A stretch of 35,567 bases of DNA from NCBI GenBank assembly GCA_903825275.1, contig CAIKAA010000485.1:1-35567 (forward strand), in the 5' to 3' direction. Below the pieces are notes generated by a model, which was not told the DNA's origin, made no database searches, and saw only the letters and a list, made by a program, of their open reading frames with translations. The translations under genes and the position numbers were made by a program. This stretch comes from an uncultured Fibrobacterota bacterium. Lineage in GTDB: Bacteria; Fibrobacterota; Fibrobacteria; UBA5070. Below, piece by piece: positions 7,309 through 15,316 of the stretch; the first letter of the stretch is position 1, and each line of letters opens with the position of its first letter.

Positions 7309-9087
7309 TTAAAAAACCCAGGTGAACCCGATGCCCAATAGAAAGACCCCCGCCACTTCATAGGCGATCTTGGCAATCTTGGCGTCGGATTCGGCGTCAT
7401 TGGTGGCTTTCACATAACGCGACTTGTAGTCCGCGAAATTCGCCTTGGCGTTCTGGTAATCCGACAAAGCCTTTTTGGCCTTGTCGTTGTTGCTTTCCAC
7501 GCGCGAGTCGAAGGTTGCCCCCGTCGCCGCCGACAAAAGGGCCGCCGACCCCAGCCCAATCCTCCAGCCCCACCGGTTGGCACTCCTTTGACGGGCCAAT
7601 TCTTCGGGGGTCCATTCAAACGCGACGGGAATGGCTGTCGTCGCGCCTTTTTGAAGACTCACCTCTTTTTCCCAGGGAAGACTCTGTGGAGAGGTCAAGC
7701 GCAGGTGGTGCGCGCCCGCCACCAGAGAATCGGATTTCCAGGAACTTCCCGGTTCTTCCAACGTCTTCCCCAAAACTTTCCCGTCCAAGAAAATTTCGCC
7801 CGGCCGGTTCGTGGTCACGGAAAGCCACGCGAAGTTGGGTTCGATTTTGAGGTGATGTTCTTGGTTGAGGGCCTGGATTTCAATGATTTCTTCGATCGGC
7901 TCCCAGGGATGGGTCCGCACCGACAACTGCCATTTCCCGGTGCGCAAGGCAACGGGGTGACCGGTGACGGTGTACACGGTATCATGTCCTTGAACCAATC
8001 GGATCTGCACCATCGCCTGGGCTGAAATGGTCAACAAGCCGCCGGGAACCAATCGCACTTGGAGGAAGGTGTCGACCAAATTCGCGATCTCCACGATCGC
8101 GGTGCTGTCCAAGAATCCAAACTTCTTGAAGGTCACTCGGTGGATACCCGCCGTCACCTTCTCCAGCTTGCTCGGGGTCTCGCCCACTTCGGTTTCGTCC
8201 AATACAATTCGGGCACCTTCCGGATCGGTGCGCAGCTTCAGACTCCCCTGGCCGACTTGCATCGGGATCGAAACCTTCTTCAAATCCCCTGGACCCAAGG
8301 TCACTTCCACCGTGCCATAAAGATTCTTGGCCTGCGCCACCAGAAGGTGGGTGCCGACCTCCACTTTCTCGAGGGAAAAGGGACTGTGGCCCGTCACCGG
8401 TTTGCCGTCCAGGGTGAGGGTGGCATTGCTGTCTTGGGTGGTTACGTAAAGGTCGCCGAAACGGACTTCGGGCGCGACGGCGCCCCCGGCAATGCGCTGG
8501 GCACCTACCGAAAGCTTGGCCGCGAGGATCGGGACAGATTCTGTCAAAAGACCCTCCAGCTTTCCGCCAAAATCCTGGTTGGAGGTGAACAGGATCTCGC
8601 CCGTGCCCACGTCCAACAACCGCACGCTCAAGGTGTACAATTCGCCAATCTTGCCCACCGAACCCACCGCCATGCGGTCCACGGAAAGAAGCTTTCCCAC
8701 TTCCACACCGCATTCGCTGTTGTCGCAAGCTCCGCTCCCCTGAAACCCCTGCTCCTTGAGGATCTTGTCCATTTCGCCGCGCTCCAGCACCCGCACCTTT
8801 CCGGTTTGCAACAGCTCGGAGCGCAAACGGTCGGTGATGATGGCCGCATCGTTGGCCGACACCCCACGGGCGGAAAAGTCCTCTACGGCAACCAAAGGGA
8901 GCTTGGCCGACGCAAGCGAAGGGAACGCCAATCCAAGCCCAAGGGCGGTCAGCGCGAAACGAAGGAGCTTCCCTGGAGAGGCCCACGGATTCCTGGGCGT
9001 GATCCGCCCTTGGGCCTTCCTTGATTTGGTCCCATCAAAAGGTCGGAAAACTGGGATTTGAAAAAATCCATAGGAGTCCATCGGCAT
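7309..9087 (-). CDS. CsgG/FlgO-like domain protein with PEGA repeats
   Basis: 592 aa from ATG 9087 (an in-frame ATG at 9081 is equally possible). Neither has a clear Shine-Dalgarno, and no other ATG/GTG/TTG lies before the hydrophobic segment, so the signal peptide (about residues 41-61, ending S-L-A-S-A) has an unusually long n-region. Residues 63-200 resemble the CsgG/FlgO/TolB-N-like fold: L-P-L-V-A-V-E-D-F, then L-R-S-E-L-L-Q-T-G-K-V-R-V-L-E-R, then A-V-G-S-V-G-K-I. Two adjacent PEGA-type modules follow at about 212-276 and 281-350, and a third at about 421-490 (G-E-I-F-L-D-G-K). The C-terminus has two hydrophobic segments and a charged coiled coil between them. PEGA proteins usually sit in the envelope and bind carbohydrate or peptidoglycan; that role is inferred. 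First gene of a two-gene unit with the FISUMP lipoprotein. Confidence 0.8.
   Translation of the reverse strand: MPMDSYGFFQIPVFRPFDGTKSRKAQGRITPRNPWASPGKLLRFALTALGLGLAFPSLASAKLPLVAVEDFSARGVSANDAAIITDRLRSELLQTGKVRVLERGEMDKILKEQGFQGSGACDNSECGVEVGKLLSVDRMAVGSVGKIGELYTLSVRLLDVGTGEILFTSNQDFGGKLEGLLTESVPILAAKLSVGAQRIAGGAVAPEVRFGDLYVTTQDSNATLTLDGKPVTGHSPFSLEKVEVGTHLLVAQAKNLYGTVEVTLGPGDLKKVSIPMQVGQGSLKLRTDPEGARIVLDETEVGETPSKLEKVTAGIHRVTFKKFGFLDSTAIVEIANLVDTFLQVRLVPGGLLTISAQAMVQIRLVQGHDTVYTVTGHPVALRTGKWQLSVRTHPWEPIEEIIEIQALNQEHHLKIEPNFAWLSVTTNRPGEIFLDGKVLGKTLEEPGSSWKSDSLVAGAHHLRLTSPQSLPWEKEVSLQKGATTAIPVAFEWTPEELARQRSANRWGWRIGLGSAALLSAATGATFDSRVESNNDKAKKALSDYQNAKANFADYKSRYVKATNDAESDAKIAKIAYEVAGVFLLGIGFTWVF
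8533..8545. repeat. GACAG-N3-CTGTC palindrome, copy 3 (centre ATT)
   Basis: Exact copy inside the CsgG/PEGA-protein gene, read on the coding strand as ACA-GAA-TCT-GTC (T-E-S-V). Confidence 0.7.
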
Positions 9088-9210
9088 AGATCAATAAGGT
9101 ATTACATGGTCTTGTGGTATCCTGAAAGCGGGAGAGAGAATCCTCAACATTTATTCCCCTCGAAGGATTCCCTTCCTGGTGACGACATCCTTCCCCAAAG
9201 GGGTCTTGGC

Positions 9211-9813
9211 TCAGGCCGCGAACCGCTCCAAGGCCATGTCCAACTGCATCCGCAAATGTTGGACGGTTCCGGTGTTTTGGATGACCTGTTTGGCGGGAGC
9301 CAAGATTTCGGCTTGGGATACTTGGGCGGCCAACATCACGCGGGCCTGGTCGCGGTCCAGGCCCGAGCGCGCCATCAAGCGTTCGATCCGAATCTCCTCG
9401 GGGCAGCGCACGCCCAGAATCAGATCCAACCCTTCGATCATTTCTTTCCAGCGGTAGAGCAGGGTGGTTTCCAACACCACTCGCCCAACCTGCTCCAACT
9501 GTTCTTCCATCCGTTGGACAATTCGCAACCGCGCGGCGGGGTGGACCAAGGCTTCCAGCCGCTTCAAGGCCAGCGCATCGGCGAACACGATCGCGCCCAA
9601 GGCCTTGCGGTTCACCGAGCCATCGGGATACACGACGCCCGACCCGAACTCGGCGCGGATCTTTTCGGCGGTCTCGGTTCCCGGCGCATAGACTTGGTGG
9701 GCTTCCTTGTCGGCGTCCACCACGGCCCATCCCAACTCGCGGAGGTATCCCGCCACGGTGCTCTTTCCCGAGGCGATTCCTCCCACCAAGCCTAAACGAA
9801 TTTTGTCGTGCAT
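9211..9813 (-). CDS. coaE: Dephospho-CoA kinase
   Basis: 200 aa, the usual CoaE length. It catalyses the last step of coenzyme A synthesis, ATP-dependent phosphorylation of the 3'-hydroxyl of dephospho-CoA, in the cytoplasm. The start M-H-D-K-I-R-L-G-L-V-G-G-I-A-S-G-K-S-T places the P-loop at residues 11-19. D-A-D-K-E-A-H near residue 36 is the family's substrate-binding aspartate region, H-P-A-A-R is the expected mid-protein motif, and the lid with R-x-x-x-R-x-G-L-D-R-D-Q-A is present. The ATG at 9813 begins 5 bp after the methyltransferase stop, so it is the last gene of the hemH operon. An in-frame extension to 9963 inside the methyltransferase gene is rejected. Confidence 0.95.
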   Translation of the reverse strand: MHDKIRLGLVGGIASGKSTVAGYLRELGWAVVDADKEAHQVYAPGTETAEKIRAEFGSGVVYPDGSVNRKALGAIVFADALALKRLEALVHPAARLRIVQRMEEQLEQVGRVVLETTLLYRWKEMIEGLDLILGVRCPEEIRIERLMARSGLDRDQARVMLAAQVSQAEILAPAKQVIQNTGTVQHLRMQLDMALERFAA

Positions 9814-9818
9814 GCTCT

Positions 9819-10565
9819 TTACCGCTTTCCGAGCTTGGGTTTCACGAACAACAGATGGATTCGCTCCGACCGCGACGATGCTTGGGAATAATCGTCGTTG
9901 TAGGCCGCCAATTGTACCAGTCCGGCCGCCGAGGATGCACGCGCAAATTCCTTGAGACTCCAAATCCGCTGGGCATGTTCTTCGCGCTGCAGCGTGAAGG
10001 TGCCGTCCGGATTGGGGCTGAAGAGGTGGAAGTCGTTGTGTTGGATGTGCGCCGAAGTGTCGTACCAGCTGCGGCGGACGACATGGACACCACCCAATTC
10101 CTCATGGGAGGTGGATTCCAGAAAATGGGCTCTGGAATTGGTCGAGGTGGTGATGTCGGCGATCAAAGATCCACCCGGCACAAGCACCCGTTGGGCCTCG
10201 GCGAAGAATCGCTCCAGGTCTTCGCGTTCCAAACAATAATTGACCGCGTCGTAAAGGCACAAAATCGCATCGAACGACTCGGCCTTGAAGGGAAGCGCCC
10301 GAAAATCAGAACAGGCGATTTCTTTGGCGCGATGAAGACCCTGCCAAAGCATTTCGGGAGAAAGATCGGTGGCCACATGACGACGGCCTTTTTTGGCAAG
10401 GTAGGGCGCCAATCGACAGGTCCCGGCACCGGTCTCCAAAATCCGCTTGGGCGCCAAGCGATGGAGTTTCCAGATCTGTTCCACATAGGCCGCCCAACCC
10501 ATGTGGTCGACATGTTCCATCACCGCATCGTACCGGGCTGCCAGGGCCTGGTACGGAGCCTCCAT
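9819..10565 (-). CDS. Class I SAM-dependent methyltransferase
   Basis: 248 aa from ATG 10565, which has AGGA 10 nt upstream; the longer frame from 10604 would overlap the surA-like gene by 11 nt and has no better signal. The N-terminal Y-x-x-L-A-x-x-Y-D-x-V-M is typical of small-molecule methyltransferases. Motif I is I-L-E-T-G-A-G-T-C-R-L-A, followed by the acidic D-L-S-P-E-M-L of motif II, then F-D-A-I-L-C-L-Y-D-A-V-N-Y (motif IV) and L-V-P-G-G-S-L-I-A-D-I (motif VI). Substrate cannot be read from the sequence. Its place between surA-like and coaE in a compact operon suggests a housekeeping role but does not define one. Confidence 0.85.
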   Translation of the reverse strand: MEAPYQALAARYDAVMEHVDHMGWAAYVEQIWKLHRLAPKRILETGAGTCRLAPYLAKKGRRHVATDLSPEMLWQGLHRAKEIACSDFRALPFKAESFDAILCLYDAVNYCLEREDLERFFAEAQRVLVPGGSLIADITTSTNSRAHFLESTSHEELGGVHVVRRSWYDTSAHIQHNDFHLFSPNPDGTFTLQREEHAQRIWSLKEFARASSAAGLVQLAAYNDDYSQASSRSERIHLLFVKPKLGKR

Positions 10566-10593
10566 CAAGCGATCGTCCTGGGGGCGGCTCTCA

Positions 10594-11889
10594 TCACATC
10601 CCAATTCGACGAGCGATCTCGGTGGGAGCGATGCGGCGATCGACGGGAATCTCTTCTTTCCAGCGGGCCACGAATTTTTCCAGCTTTTGTCCGCTCAAGA
10701 ACTGAGAGGCCATTTGCGACAAACGCATCCAGTCTTCTTCCGGAGTGAGGTGTCGGGATTGCATCCGCTCGTCGACGTGCAGCAAGATCAAGCCATCTCC
10801 CGAGGCGATCGGCGCCCCAACCTTGCCGGTGGGAATTCCGGCGATGATTTCCTTGAACTGTCCCTGGAGTTCGTTTTCCGGATACCAGCCCAACACGCCG
10901 CCAAACGAAGCGGTCGCCTTTTCGGTGCTGTGCTTGCGAGCCAGCTCGGCGAAATCGCCGCCGCCCATCGCCACCCGACTCAACGAATCCACGAAGTCGC
11001 GGGTGCGCGCCGAATCCAAGGCGTTGGGAAGCAGAGCGAACAAAATGTGCCGGGTGCGAAATTCCTGGTCGCGTCGCGCCACCAATTCGATCACATGCCA
11101 TCCGAAATGGGAACGGACCGGCCCCTGGGTGAACCGACCGGCTTCCAGGTTCAGGGCCGCCTTTTCGTAGGCCGGGTCCAGTTCGCCACGCTTCATGAAG
11201 CCGATGTCGCCGCCAGAATCCTTTGATCCCGGATCCTGGCTCAATTCGCGAGCGAGCTTTTGGAAATCCTCTCCCTTGCGCAGGCGCTCGATGGTCGCAT
11301 GGGCATCGGCAAGGGCCTGGGAATCGCGAGAGGGGTTCACCATGAACTTGACCACGATCTGGCTCAGCTTGACTTGGTCGGGAAGCATGGGCATCGAATC
11401 TTTGTACTGGCGATAGAACGCCAACACTTCTTCGCGCACCGGCTCGGCTTTTCCCACGTACTTGTCGCGGACCTTTTCCTTCAACCGCTCTTCCTTGAGC
11501 TGCTTGGAAAGCCGCACACGGTATTGACCCAAGCTCAAATTGCCGCGTTGCTTCAAGATCTTGATCAAGGCGTCTTGGCCACCGGCGCGCTCGGTCATTT
11601 CGGCGACGCGCTTTTCGACCAATTGGTTCAGCTCGGTTTCCGAGACCTCCAACGTATCGGTCTTGGCCTTGGCCAAAATGATCTTCTCGTCGATCAGTTG
11701 GTTCAAGACCCTTTCGCAGCGCGTGGACCCAATCATGGCCGACGCATTGGGATTGGATTGGTCTTGGTAGTGGACCGCCTCGCGGACCTCCGAGACCAAG
11801 ATGGGTTGGTCGCCGACCAAGGCGGCCACGCCATCGGAAATCGGCAGATTGGCCGAGTAGATCGAGAACGCGAGCAAGGGAAGGATCAT
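10594..11889 (-). CDS. surA: SurA-like periplasmic peptidyl-prolyl isomerase/chaperone
   Basis: 431 aa from the ATG at 11889, close to E. coli SurA (428). This start follows the upstream stop by 4 bp and opens a signal peptide (M-I-L-P-L-L-A-F-S-I-Y-S-A-N). Next comes V-A-A-L-V-G-D-Q-P-I-L-x-S-E-V, the SurA N-terminal entry motif (compare V-A-A-V-V-N in E. coli). The helical chaperone domain covers about 20-170. Two parvulin-type modules follow: one with G-E-D-F-Q-K-L-A-R-E-L-S-Q-D-P-G-S-K-D and G-G-D-I-G-F, the second with R-H-I-L-F, G-G-D-F-A-E-L-A-R-K-H-S and G-G-V-L-G-W. SurA escorts unfolded outer-membrane proteins to the Bam complex, consistent with the many envelope proteins nearby. 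Confidence 0.88.
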   Translation of the reverse strand: MILPLLAFSIYSANLPISDGVAALVGDQPILVSEVREAVHYQDQSNPNASAMIGSTRCERVLNQLIDEKIILAKAKTDTLEVSETELNQLVEKRVAEMTERAGGQDALIKILKQRGNLSLGQYRVRLSKQLKEERLKEKVRDKYVGKAEPVREEVLAFYRQYKDSMPMLPDQVKLSQIVVKFMVNPSRDSQALADAHATIERLRKGEDFQKLARELSQDPGSKDSGGDIGFMKRGELDPAYEKAALNLEAGRFTQGPVRSHFGWHVIELVARRDQEFRTRHILFALLPNALDSARTRDFVDSLSRVAMGGGDFAELARKHSTEKATASFGGVLGWYPENELQGQFKEIIAGIPTGKVGAPIASGDGLILLHVDERMQSRHLTPEEDWMRLSQMASQFLSGQKLEKFVARWKEEIPVDRRIAPTEIARRIGM

Positions 11890-11893
11890 GAGT

Positions 11894-12754
11894 TCACTTC
11901 TTGGCTGGAGCAGCACCAGGGACCGAATCGGCACCTGGAAGGGCTTGGGAAACAATTTGGACACCCGATTGCCGGGAAAGTTGGTAAACCACTTCATCGA
12001 TCCGGTGCTTGCGCTCGATTTCAGCCATGCGCAACCGGATCAAATCCGAAATTTCTTGGAAGGACCGCACCGAACCCACCGCCGCTTTGGTTTGGAGCAA
12101 GAGCAATCCCCACCCGTCGGGCATTTGGACCGGGGGGCTGATCTGCCCCTCGGGCATGGTGAACAGCACTTCGGCCACGCTGGGGGGAAGCTCGGAACGT
12201 TTCCACAACCGCTGGGCTTCGGCGGCGGCCGAAGGATCGGGATTCAAGCGTTGGGCCTCGGCGGCAAAATTGGCCGGAGTCAAGGCCAAACGCATCGCGG
12301 CGGCGGTAGGTTGGTCAGCCAAGCGAATCTTGCGGAAACCGACTTCGGGTTCTTGGCGCAAGAATTCTTGTTGGTTTTCTTCGTAATACTTGCGCAGGGC
12401 GGGTTCGGAAACTTCCGGCATGGTGTCCAGAATCCGGTCCAAAAGAAATTGACCCAAGACTTCATCGGTCTTCTCGCGGATCTGGTGTCTCACTTCCAGA
12501 TTGTCGTCATACTCCAGGCGGCGAGCCTCTTTGGCCAACAGCTTGGAGCGAATCCAGCGACGTGTGAGGTCCAAATACACCTCGCGCCCCGCGTGGCTGG
12601 CAATCTCGGGGGGAATGAGGGCTTGGAGCTGATCGCGAGTCAGGAATTCCTTGTCCACACGGGCCACCACAACCCCTTCGGGCTTGGAGCACGAGGCGGC
12701 AAGCAAGGAAAAGCCGACGGCACAAAAGGCGACAAGCCCGCGATGGATCTTCAT
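11894..12754 (-). CDS. PPIC-type peptidyl-prolyl isomerase lipoprotein (PrsA/SurA-like)
   Basis: 286 aa. Signal peptide with lipobox L-A-A-S-C (Cys22), so probably membrane-anchored in the periplasm. After V-V-V-A-R-V-D-K-E-F-L-T-R-D-Q-L, a SurA-N/PrsA-like entry strand, comes a helical segment. A single parvulin-like region at about 135-235 has N-F-A-A-E-A-Q-R-L, L-P-P-S-V-A-E-V-L-F-T-M-P-E-G-Q-I-S-P-P-V-Q-M and G-W-G-L-L-L-L. The core lacks some of the usual R-H-I-L and G-G-D-L-G motifs, so isomerase activity is uncertain and a pure chaperone role is possible. Its ATG overlaps the hemH stop by 4 nt (ATGA) and the surA-like gene starts 4 bp downstream: translational coupling in one operon. 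The two chaperones may work as a pair. Confidence 0.8.
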   Translation of the reverse strand: MKIHRGLVAFCAVGFSLLAASCSKPEGVVVARVDKEFLTRDQLQALIPPEIASHAGREVYLDLTRRWIRSKLLAKEARRLEYDDNLEVRHQIREKTDEVLGQFLLDRILDTMPEVSEPALRKYYEENQQEFLRQEPEVGFRKIRLADQPTAAAMRLALTPANFAAEAQRLNPDPSAAAEAQRLWKRSELPPSVAEVLFTMPEGQISPPVQMPDGWGLLLLQTKAAVGSVRSFQEISDLIRLRMAEIERKHRIDEVVYQLSRQSGVQIVSQALPGADSVPGAAPAKK

Positions 12755-13779
12755 GATGGACGTTCAAGATAGGAAGAGGCCATCTCACACACCACCGTGC
12801 TCCAATTCTCATCGGAATTTGGGCAGCGCGCCAAGGCGAAGGATTGACCACCTGCGCCCAAAAAGGTGGCTTTTAGCACCATGCCGATCTCTTCCAGGGT
12901 CTCGAGGCAATCCGCCACAAAGGCCGGGGTCGCAACCACCAAATTCCGGCACCCCTTTTGGGCCAAGATTTTGGCAACCTGGTCCGTCGCTGGCCCGATC
13001 CAAGGAGTTTTTCCAAGTCTCGATTGGAACGAAACCGACCAAGTTCCCGAGCCAAGCTCCAGATGTTTGGCCAGCGCCCTAGCCGTAGCGTGGCATTGTG
13101 CCTTGTAGCAAAGCCGGTTCGAGTCCGAAAGATTCGCGCAGCAGTCACCGGTCAAGCAGGAACCGGTCGAGTCGGCACGCCGCACCTGCCGTTCGGGCAA
13201 TCCGTGGAATGAAAACAAAACCTGCTCGTCGGGAAGGCGCGTCAACAGCGGTGCGATCAAATCGGCTTGGGCGCCAATCCATCCCGGGTGTTCGGGAAAG
13301 GCGGGAAGGACGCGCAAATCGGGAACGTTTTCGACCTTGGCCGCCAAGCGCCAAACCTCCTCGATGGTCGACCCGGTGGTGGCCGAGGCGTATTGGGGGT
13401 AAAGCGGCAACAGCAAAATCTGTCGGCACCCGGCAGTCCTCAATTCCTGCAAGGCCATTGCCAGCGAAGGCGTTCCGTAGCGCATTCCCAGCGCCACCTT
13501 CCACCCCTCGCCCAATTGAAGGCCCACCTCGCGGGCCAAATTCTTCGAATGCACCACCAGGGGCGAACCTTGGGGCGTCCACACCTTGGCGTAGGCATGG
13601 GCGCTTTTGGGCGAGCGAAAGGGCGCGATGATCCCGCGCACCAGCAGTTGGCGCCAAACCCAAGGGATGTCGATCACTCGGCGGTCCGTCAAAAATTGTC
13701 GCAAATAGGGCCGCACCGCCTCAGCGGTAGGCGCGTCGGGAGATCCCAAGTTCGACAACAACAGTCCGGTGGGTGGCAT
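12751..13779 (-). CDS. hemH: Ferrochelatase, probable [2Fe-2S] type
   Basis: 342 aa. Inserts Fe2+ into protoporphyrin (or coproporphyrin) in the last or next-to-last step of haem synthesis. It begins G-L-L-L-S-N-L-G-S-P-D and contains L-P-L-Y-P-Q-Y-A-S-A-T-T-G-S, the porphyrin-lip region. Catalytic His192 lies in F-S-F-H-G-L-P-E and the conserved Glu293 in L-E-T-L-E-E-I. An insertion after His192 carries five cysteines (208, 213, 214, 224, 229; C-x4-C-C-x9-C-x4-C). Internal cysteine insertions of this kind bind [2Fe-2S] in several bacterial ferrochelatases; cluster binding here is inferred. First gene of the five-gene operon. ATG 13779 has no visible Shine-Dalgarno. A c-type cytochrome gene lies 67 bp upstream on the same strand. 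Confidence 0.95.
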   Translation of the reverse strand: MPPTGLLLSNLGSPDAPTAEAVRPYLRQFLTDRRVIDIPWVWRQLLVRGIIAPFRSPKSAHAYAKVWTPQGSPLVVHSKNLAREVGLQLGEGWKVALGMRYGTPSLAMALQELRTAGCRQILLLPLYPQYASATTGSTIEEVWRLAAKVENVPDLRVLPAFPEHPGWIGAQADLIAPLLTRLPDEQVLFSFHGLPERQVRRADSTGSCLTGDCCANLSDSNRLCYKAQCHATARALAKHLELGSGTWSVSFQSRLGKTPWIGPATDQVAKILAQKGCRNLVVATPAFVADCLETLEEIGMVLKATFLGAGGQSFALARCPNSDENWSTVVCEMASSYLERPS

Positions 13780-13846
13780 GGAGAGGGAATGGTACCAAGT
13801 TCAAAGCGGTTGAGGAGGGAAAGGTCTAAATCCGGTTCCACCAAAC

Positions 13847-14164
13847 CTACCGGACTGACAGCACCCAGTCGAGGAGTTGGCGCGTTTGGGTTGTGTCCAA
13901 TTTGGCTTTGGGGGCCATCCATTCGACCAGATGAGGCCACTCTTCGGGGGAATGCGAAGAAATTTTGGGCAAGCCGTGGCAGGATCCGCAGCGGCTGGCG
14001 TACAAGTGGCGACCTTCTCCAAGTCCCTCGATGGTGGCCCAAGGCCGTGTCGCGCGGATCGAGAGCAAGGACGTGGAATCCACCCGAGGCAGGGTAGGGG
14101 AACATCCGAAGAACAGGATCGATCCGGTTGCCCAAAGAATTTTGGAAAGGAAAGGACGGTTCAT
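13847..14164 (-). CDS. Small c-type cytochrome lipoprotein
   Basis: 105 aa. Signal peptide with lipobox F-F-G-C (Cys21). One haem-binding motif C-G-S-C-H lies at residues 59-63, within L-Y-A-S-R-C-G-S-C-H-G-L-P, typical of class I cytochromes. Met83 in E-W-M-A-P-K-A-K-L is a good candidate distal ligand. The small size fits a mono-haem electron carrier anchored in the periplasm or at the outer membrane. The start ATG 14164 gives a complete signal peptide; upstream in-frame sequence overlaps the beta-barrel gene in another frame and is rejected. It follows that gene by 28 bp and precedes hemH by 67 bp. A longer open frame covering both regions is a shadow. Confidence 0.85.
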   Translation of the reverse strand: MNRPFLSKILWATGSILFFGCSPTLPRVDSTSLLSIRATRPWATIEGLGEGRHLYASRCGSCHGLPKISSHSPEEWPHLVEWMAPKAKLDTTQTRQLLDWVLSVR

Positions 14165-14192
14165 GGTTCTTGTGCCTGATTGAAAGATTTGG

Positions 14193-14960
14193 TTAGAAGT
14201 GAAATCCAGCCAATAGACGAATTTCGATCGCTTGGGATTCCTCGTCGATTCCCCACAAGCGAGGCATAGCCGTGAGAGCCGCCCAATAGCCTTCTTGGCC
14301 AAAGGAAAGAGTGGGCCCGGCTTGGAAGGCGTGGTTTTGAAATTCCCAATTCGTCTTGTCAGAAATTGTCTGCCTCTGGGTCTCCCCGGTCCAACGGGCT
14401 TCGATCCCCAAGGAAAAGCGGGGAGTGAAGGAATAGGCAGTTGCCAGAGTCGCTTCCAGGGGAATTCCTTCCAAGTCGAGGGTCGAGGAGGCACTTTGGG
14501 GCGTGGTCCAAACCCATTCGGTTTCGGCGACCAGATTGGTGGCAACGGTCCAGGGGCCCATTTGTTTGTCCAACAAAATCTTCCCCTCCAGCTCCAGTTC
14601 TTCGGTCTGGAACCCCGCTTCCAGATACCAAGCGGATCCCAACGCATCGGCGGCGGGATCGGTCCATTGGTGTTTGACCTCGAGGGAAACGCCTTTCCCG
14701 TCGCTGGATCCTTCCCGATCCTTGGAGCTGCTGGAGTTCAAGTACAACGAAGCCTGCGTAGAAGGGGCCACGCCGACCTCCACCTCCACTCGTTGGTCAA
14801 GACTCGACGTGAAGCGGTCGCCACCGCCTCGGGCGGTGTTCCAAATTTCCAGCTCGCGCTGCCCGACCGGCATCGTGGAGGTTTCGTAGGTGTACCCAAA
14901 CTTGCGTTCGTTGGCGGTGGCGAGGGCAGATAGGGCGAGAAGTAGGGTTGGAGTTCTCAT
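14193..14960 (-). CDS. Predicted outer-membrane beta-barrel protein
   Basis: 255 aa from ATG 14960, which has AGGAAGG about 6 nt upstream; a longer frame to 15011 is rejected. Signal peptide M-R-T-P-T-L-L-L-A-L-S-A-L-A-T-A. The mature part alternates polar and aromatic residues in strands (Y-T-Y-E-T-S-T-M-P-V-G-Q-R-E-L-E-I-W, S-A-W-Y-L-E-A-G-F-Q, F-S-L-G-I-E-A-R-W) and ends L-L-A-G-F-H-F. A C-terminal aromatic is the usual beta-barrel signal for Bam. The opening around 'G-x-R-E-L-E-I-W' resembles uncharacterised barrel families found beside redox proteins. It is the first gene behind the promoter at 15010-15039, with the cytochrome following, suggesting one transcription unit. Substrate or partner unknown. 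Confidence 0.75.
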   Translation of the reverse strand: MRTPTLLLALSALATANERKFGYTYETSTMPVGQRELEIWNTARGGGDRFTSSLDQRVEVEVGVAPSTQASLYLNSSSSKDREGSSDGKGVSLEVKHQWTDPAADALGSAWYLEAGFQTEELELEGKILLDKQMGPWTVATNLVAETEWVWTTPQSASSTLDLEGIPLEATLATAYSFTPRFSLGIEARWTGETQRQTISDKTNWEFQNHAFQAGPTLSFGQEGYWAALTAMPRLWGIDEESQAIEIRLLAGFHF

Positions 14961-15316
14961 GGATGCCTTCCTGGTTCTGGCGAAAACGGGTAGATTGCGA
15001 TTGAGTCTCAATATAGGAATGGAGAAAGGAGTCCGTCAACCGCCTCGATCCCTTGGCACCCCGCCTTCGACAAGGCGAACGGATTTCCATCCGAATCAAT
15101 TTTTAATCAGGCTCTGAGTGAGCTCCACCTCTCCAAAGGTCAATGGGTCTTCGCGTCGACTTCCTTCGAGATCCTTGCTCTCGACAGGTAGGCATGACAC
15201 ATCCACGTCATACCAACACGTCCATGATTCCCATACCTTCATACGACCAACCGGAGAAGCCGCTCGATGGGCGCGGTCGAGCCGGAATCATCAGTCACCA
15301 TCCTTTGGAGAATCCC
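14961..15316. other. Divergent intergenic region between the barrel gene and the PQQ-like lipoprotein
   Basis: 356 bp between divergent genes. A good promoter faces the minus strand (15010-15039). For the plus-strand gene no convincing promoter was found; only its Shine-Dalgarno GGAG at 15307-15310 is clear. The upstream in-frame ATG at 15143 would add 58 residues without coding character and without a signal peptide. Confidence 0.45.
15010..15039 (-). promoter_or_regulatory. Sigma70-like promoter for the barrel/cytochrome genes
   Basis: On the minus strand TTGACG (15034-15039) and TATATT (15010-15015) are separated by 18 bp. The predicted transcript start is near 15003, giving a 5' leader of about 43 nt before ATG 14960. 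Confidence 0.6.

Noticed and set aside
9814-9963. 50-residue N-terminal extension of CoaE
   Set aside because: It would lie inside the methyltransferase gene; the CoaE family starts at M-H-D-K with the P-loop close behind.
13847-14647. 266-codon open frame spanning the cytochrome and the barrel gene
   Set aside because: Its first two thirds are the wrong frame of the barrel gene; only the last 105 codons, from ATG 14164, have a signal peptide and a haem motif.
15143-15316. N-terminal extension of the propeller lipoprotein
   Set aside because: ATG 15317 has GGAG at 6 nt and begins a lipoprotein signal peptide; the upstream segment lacks coding character.
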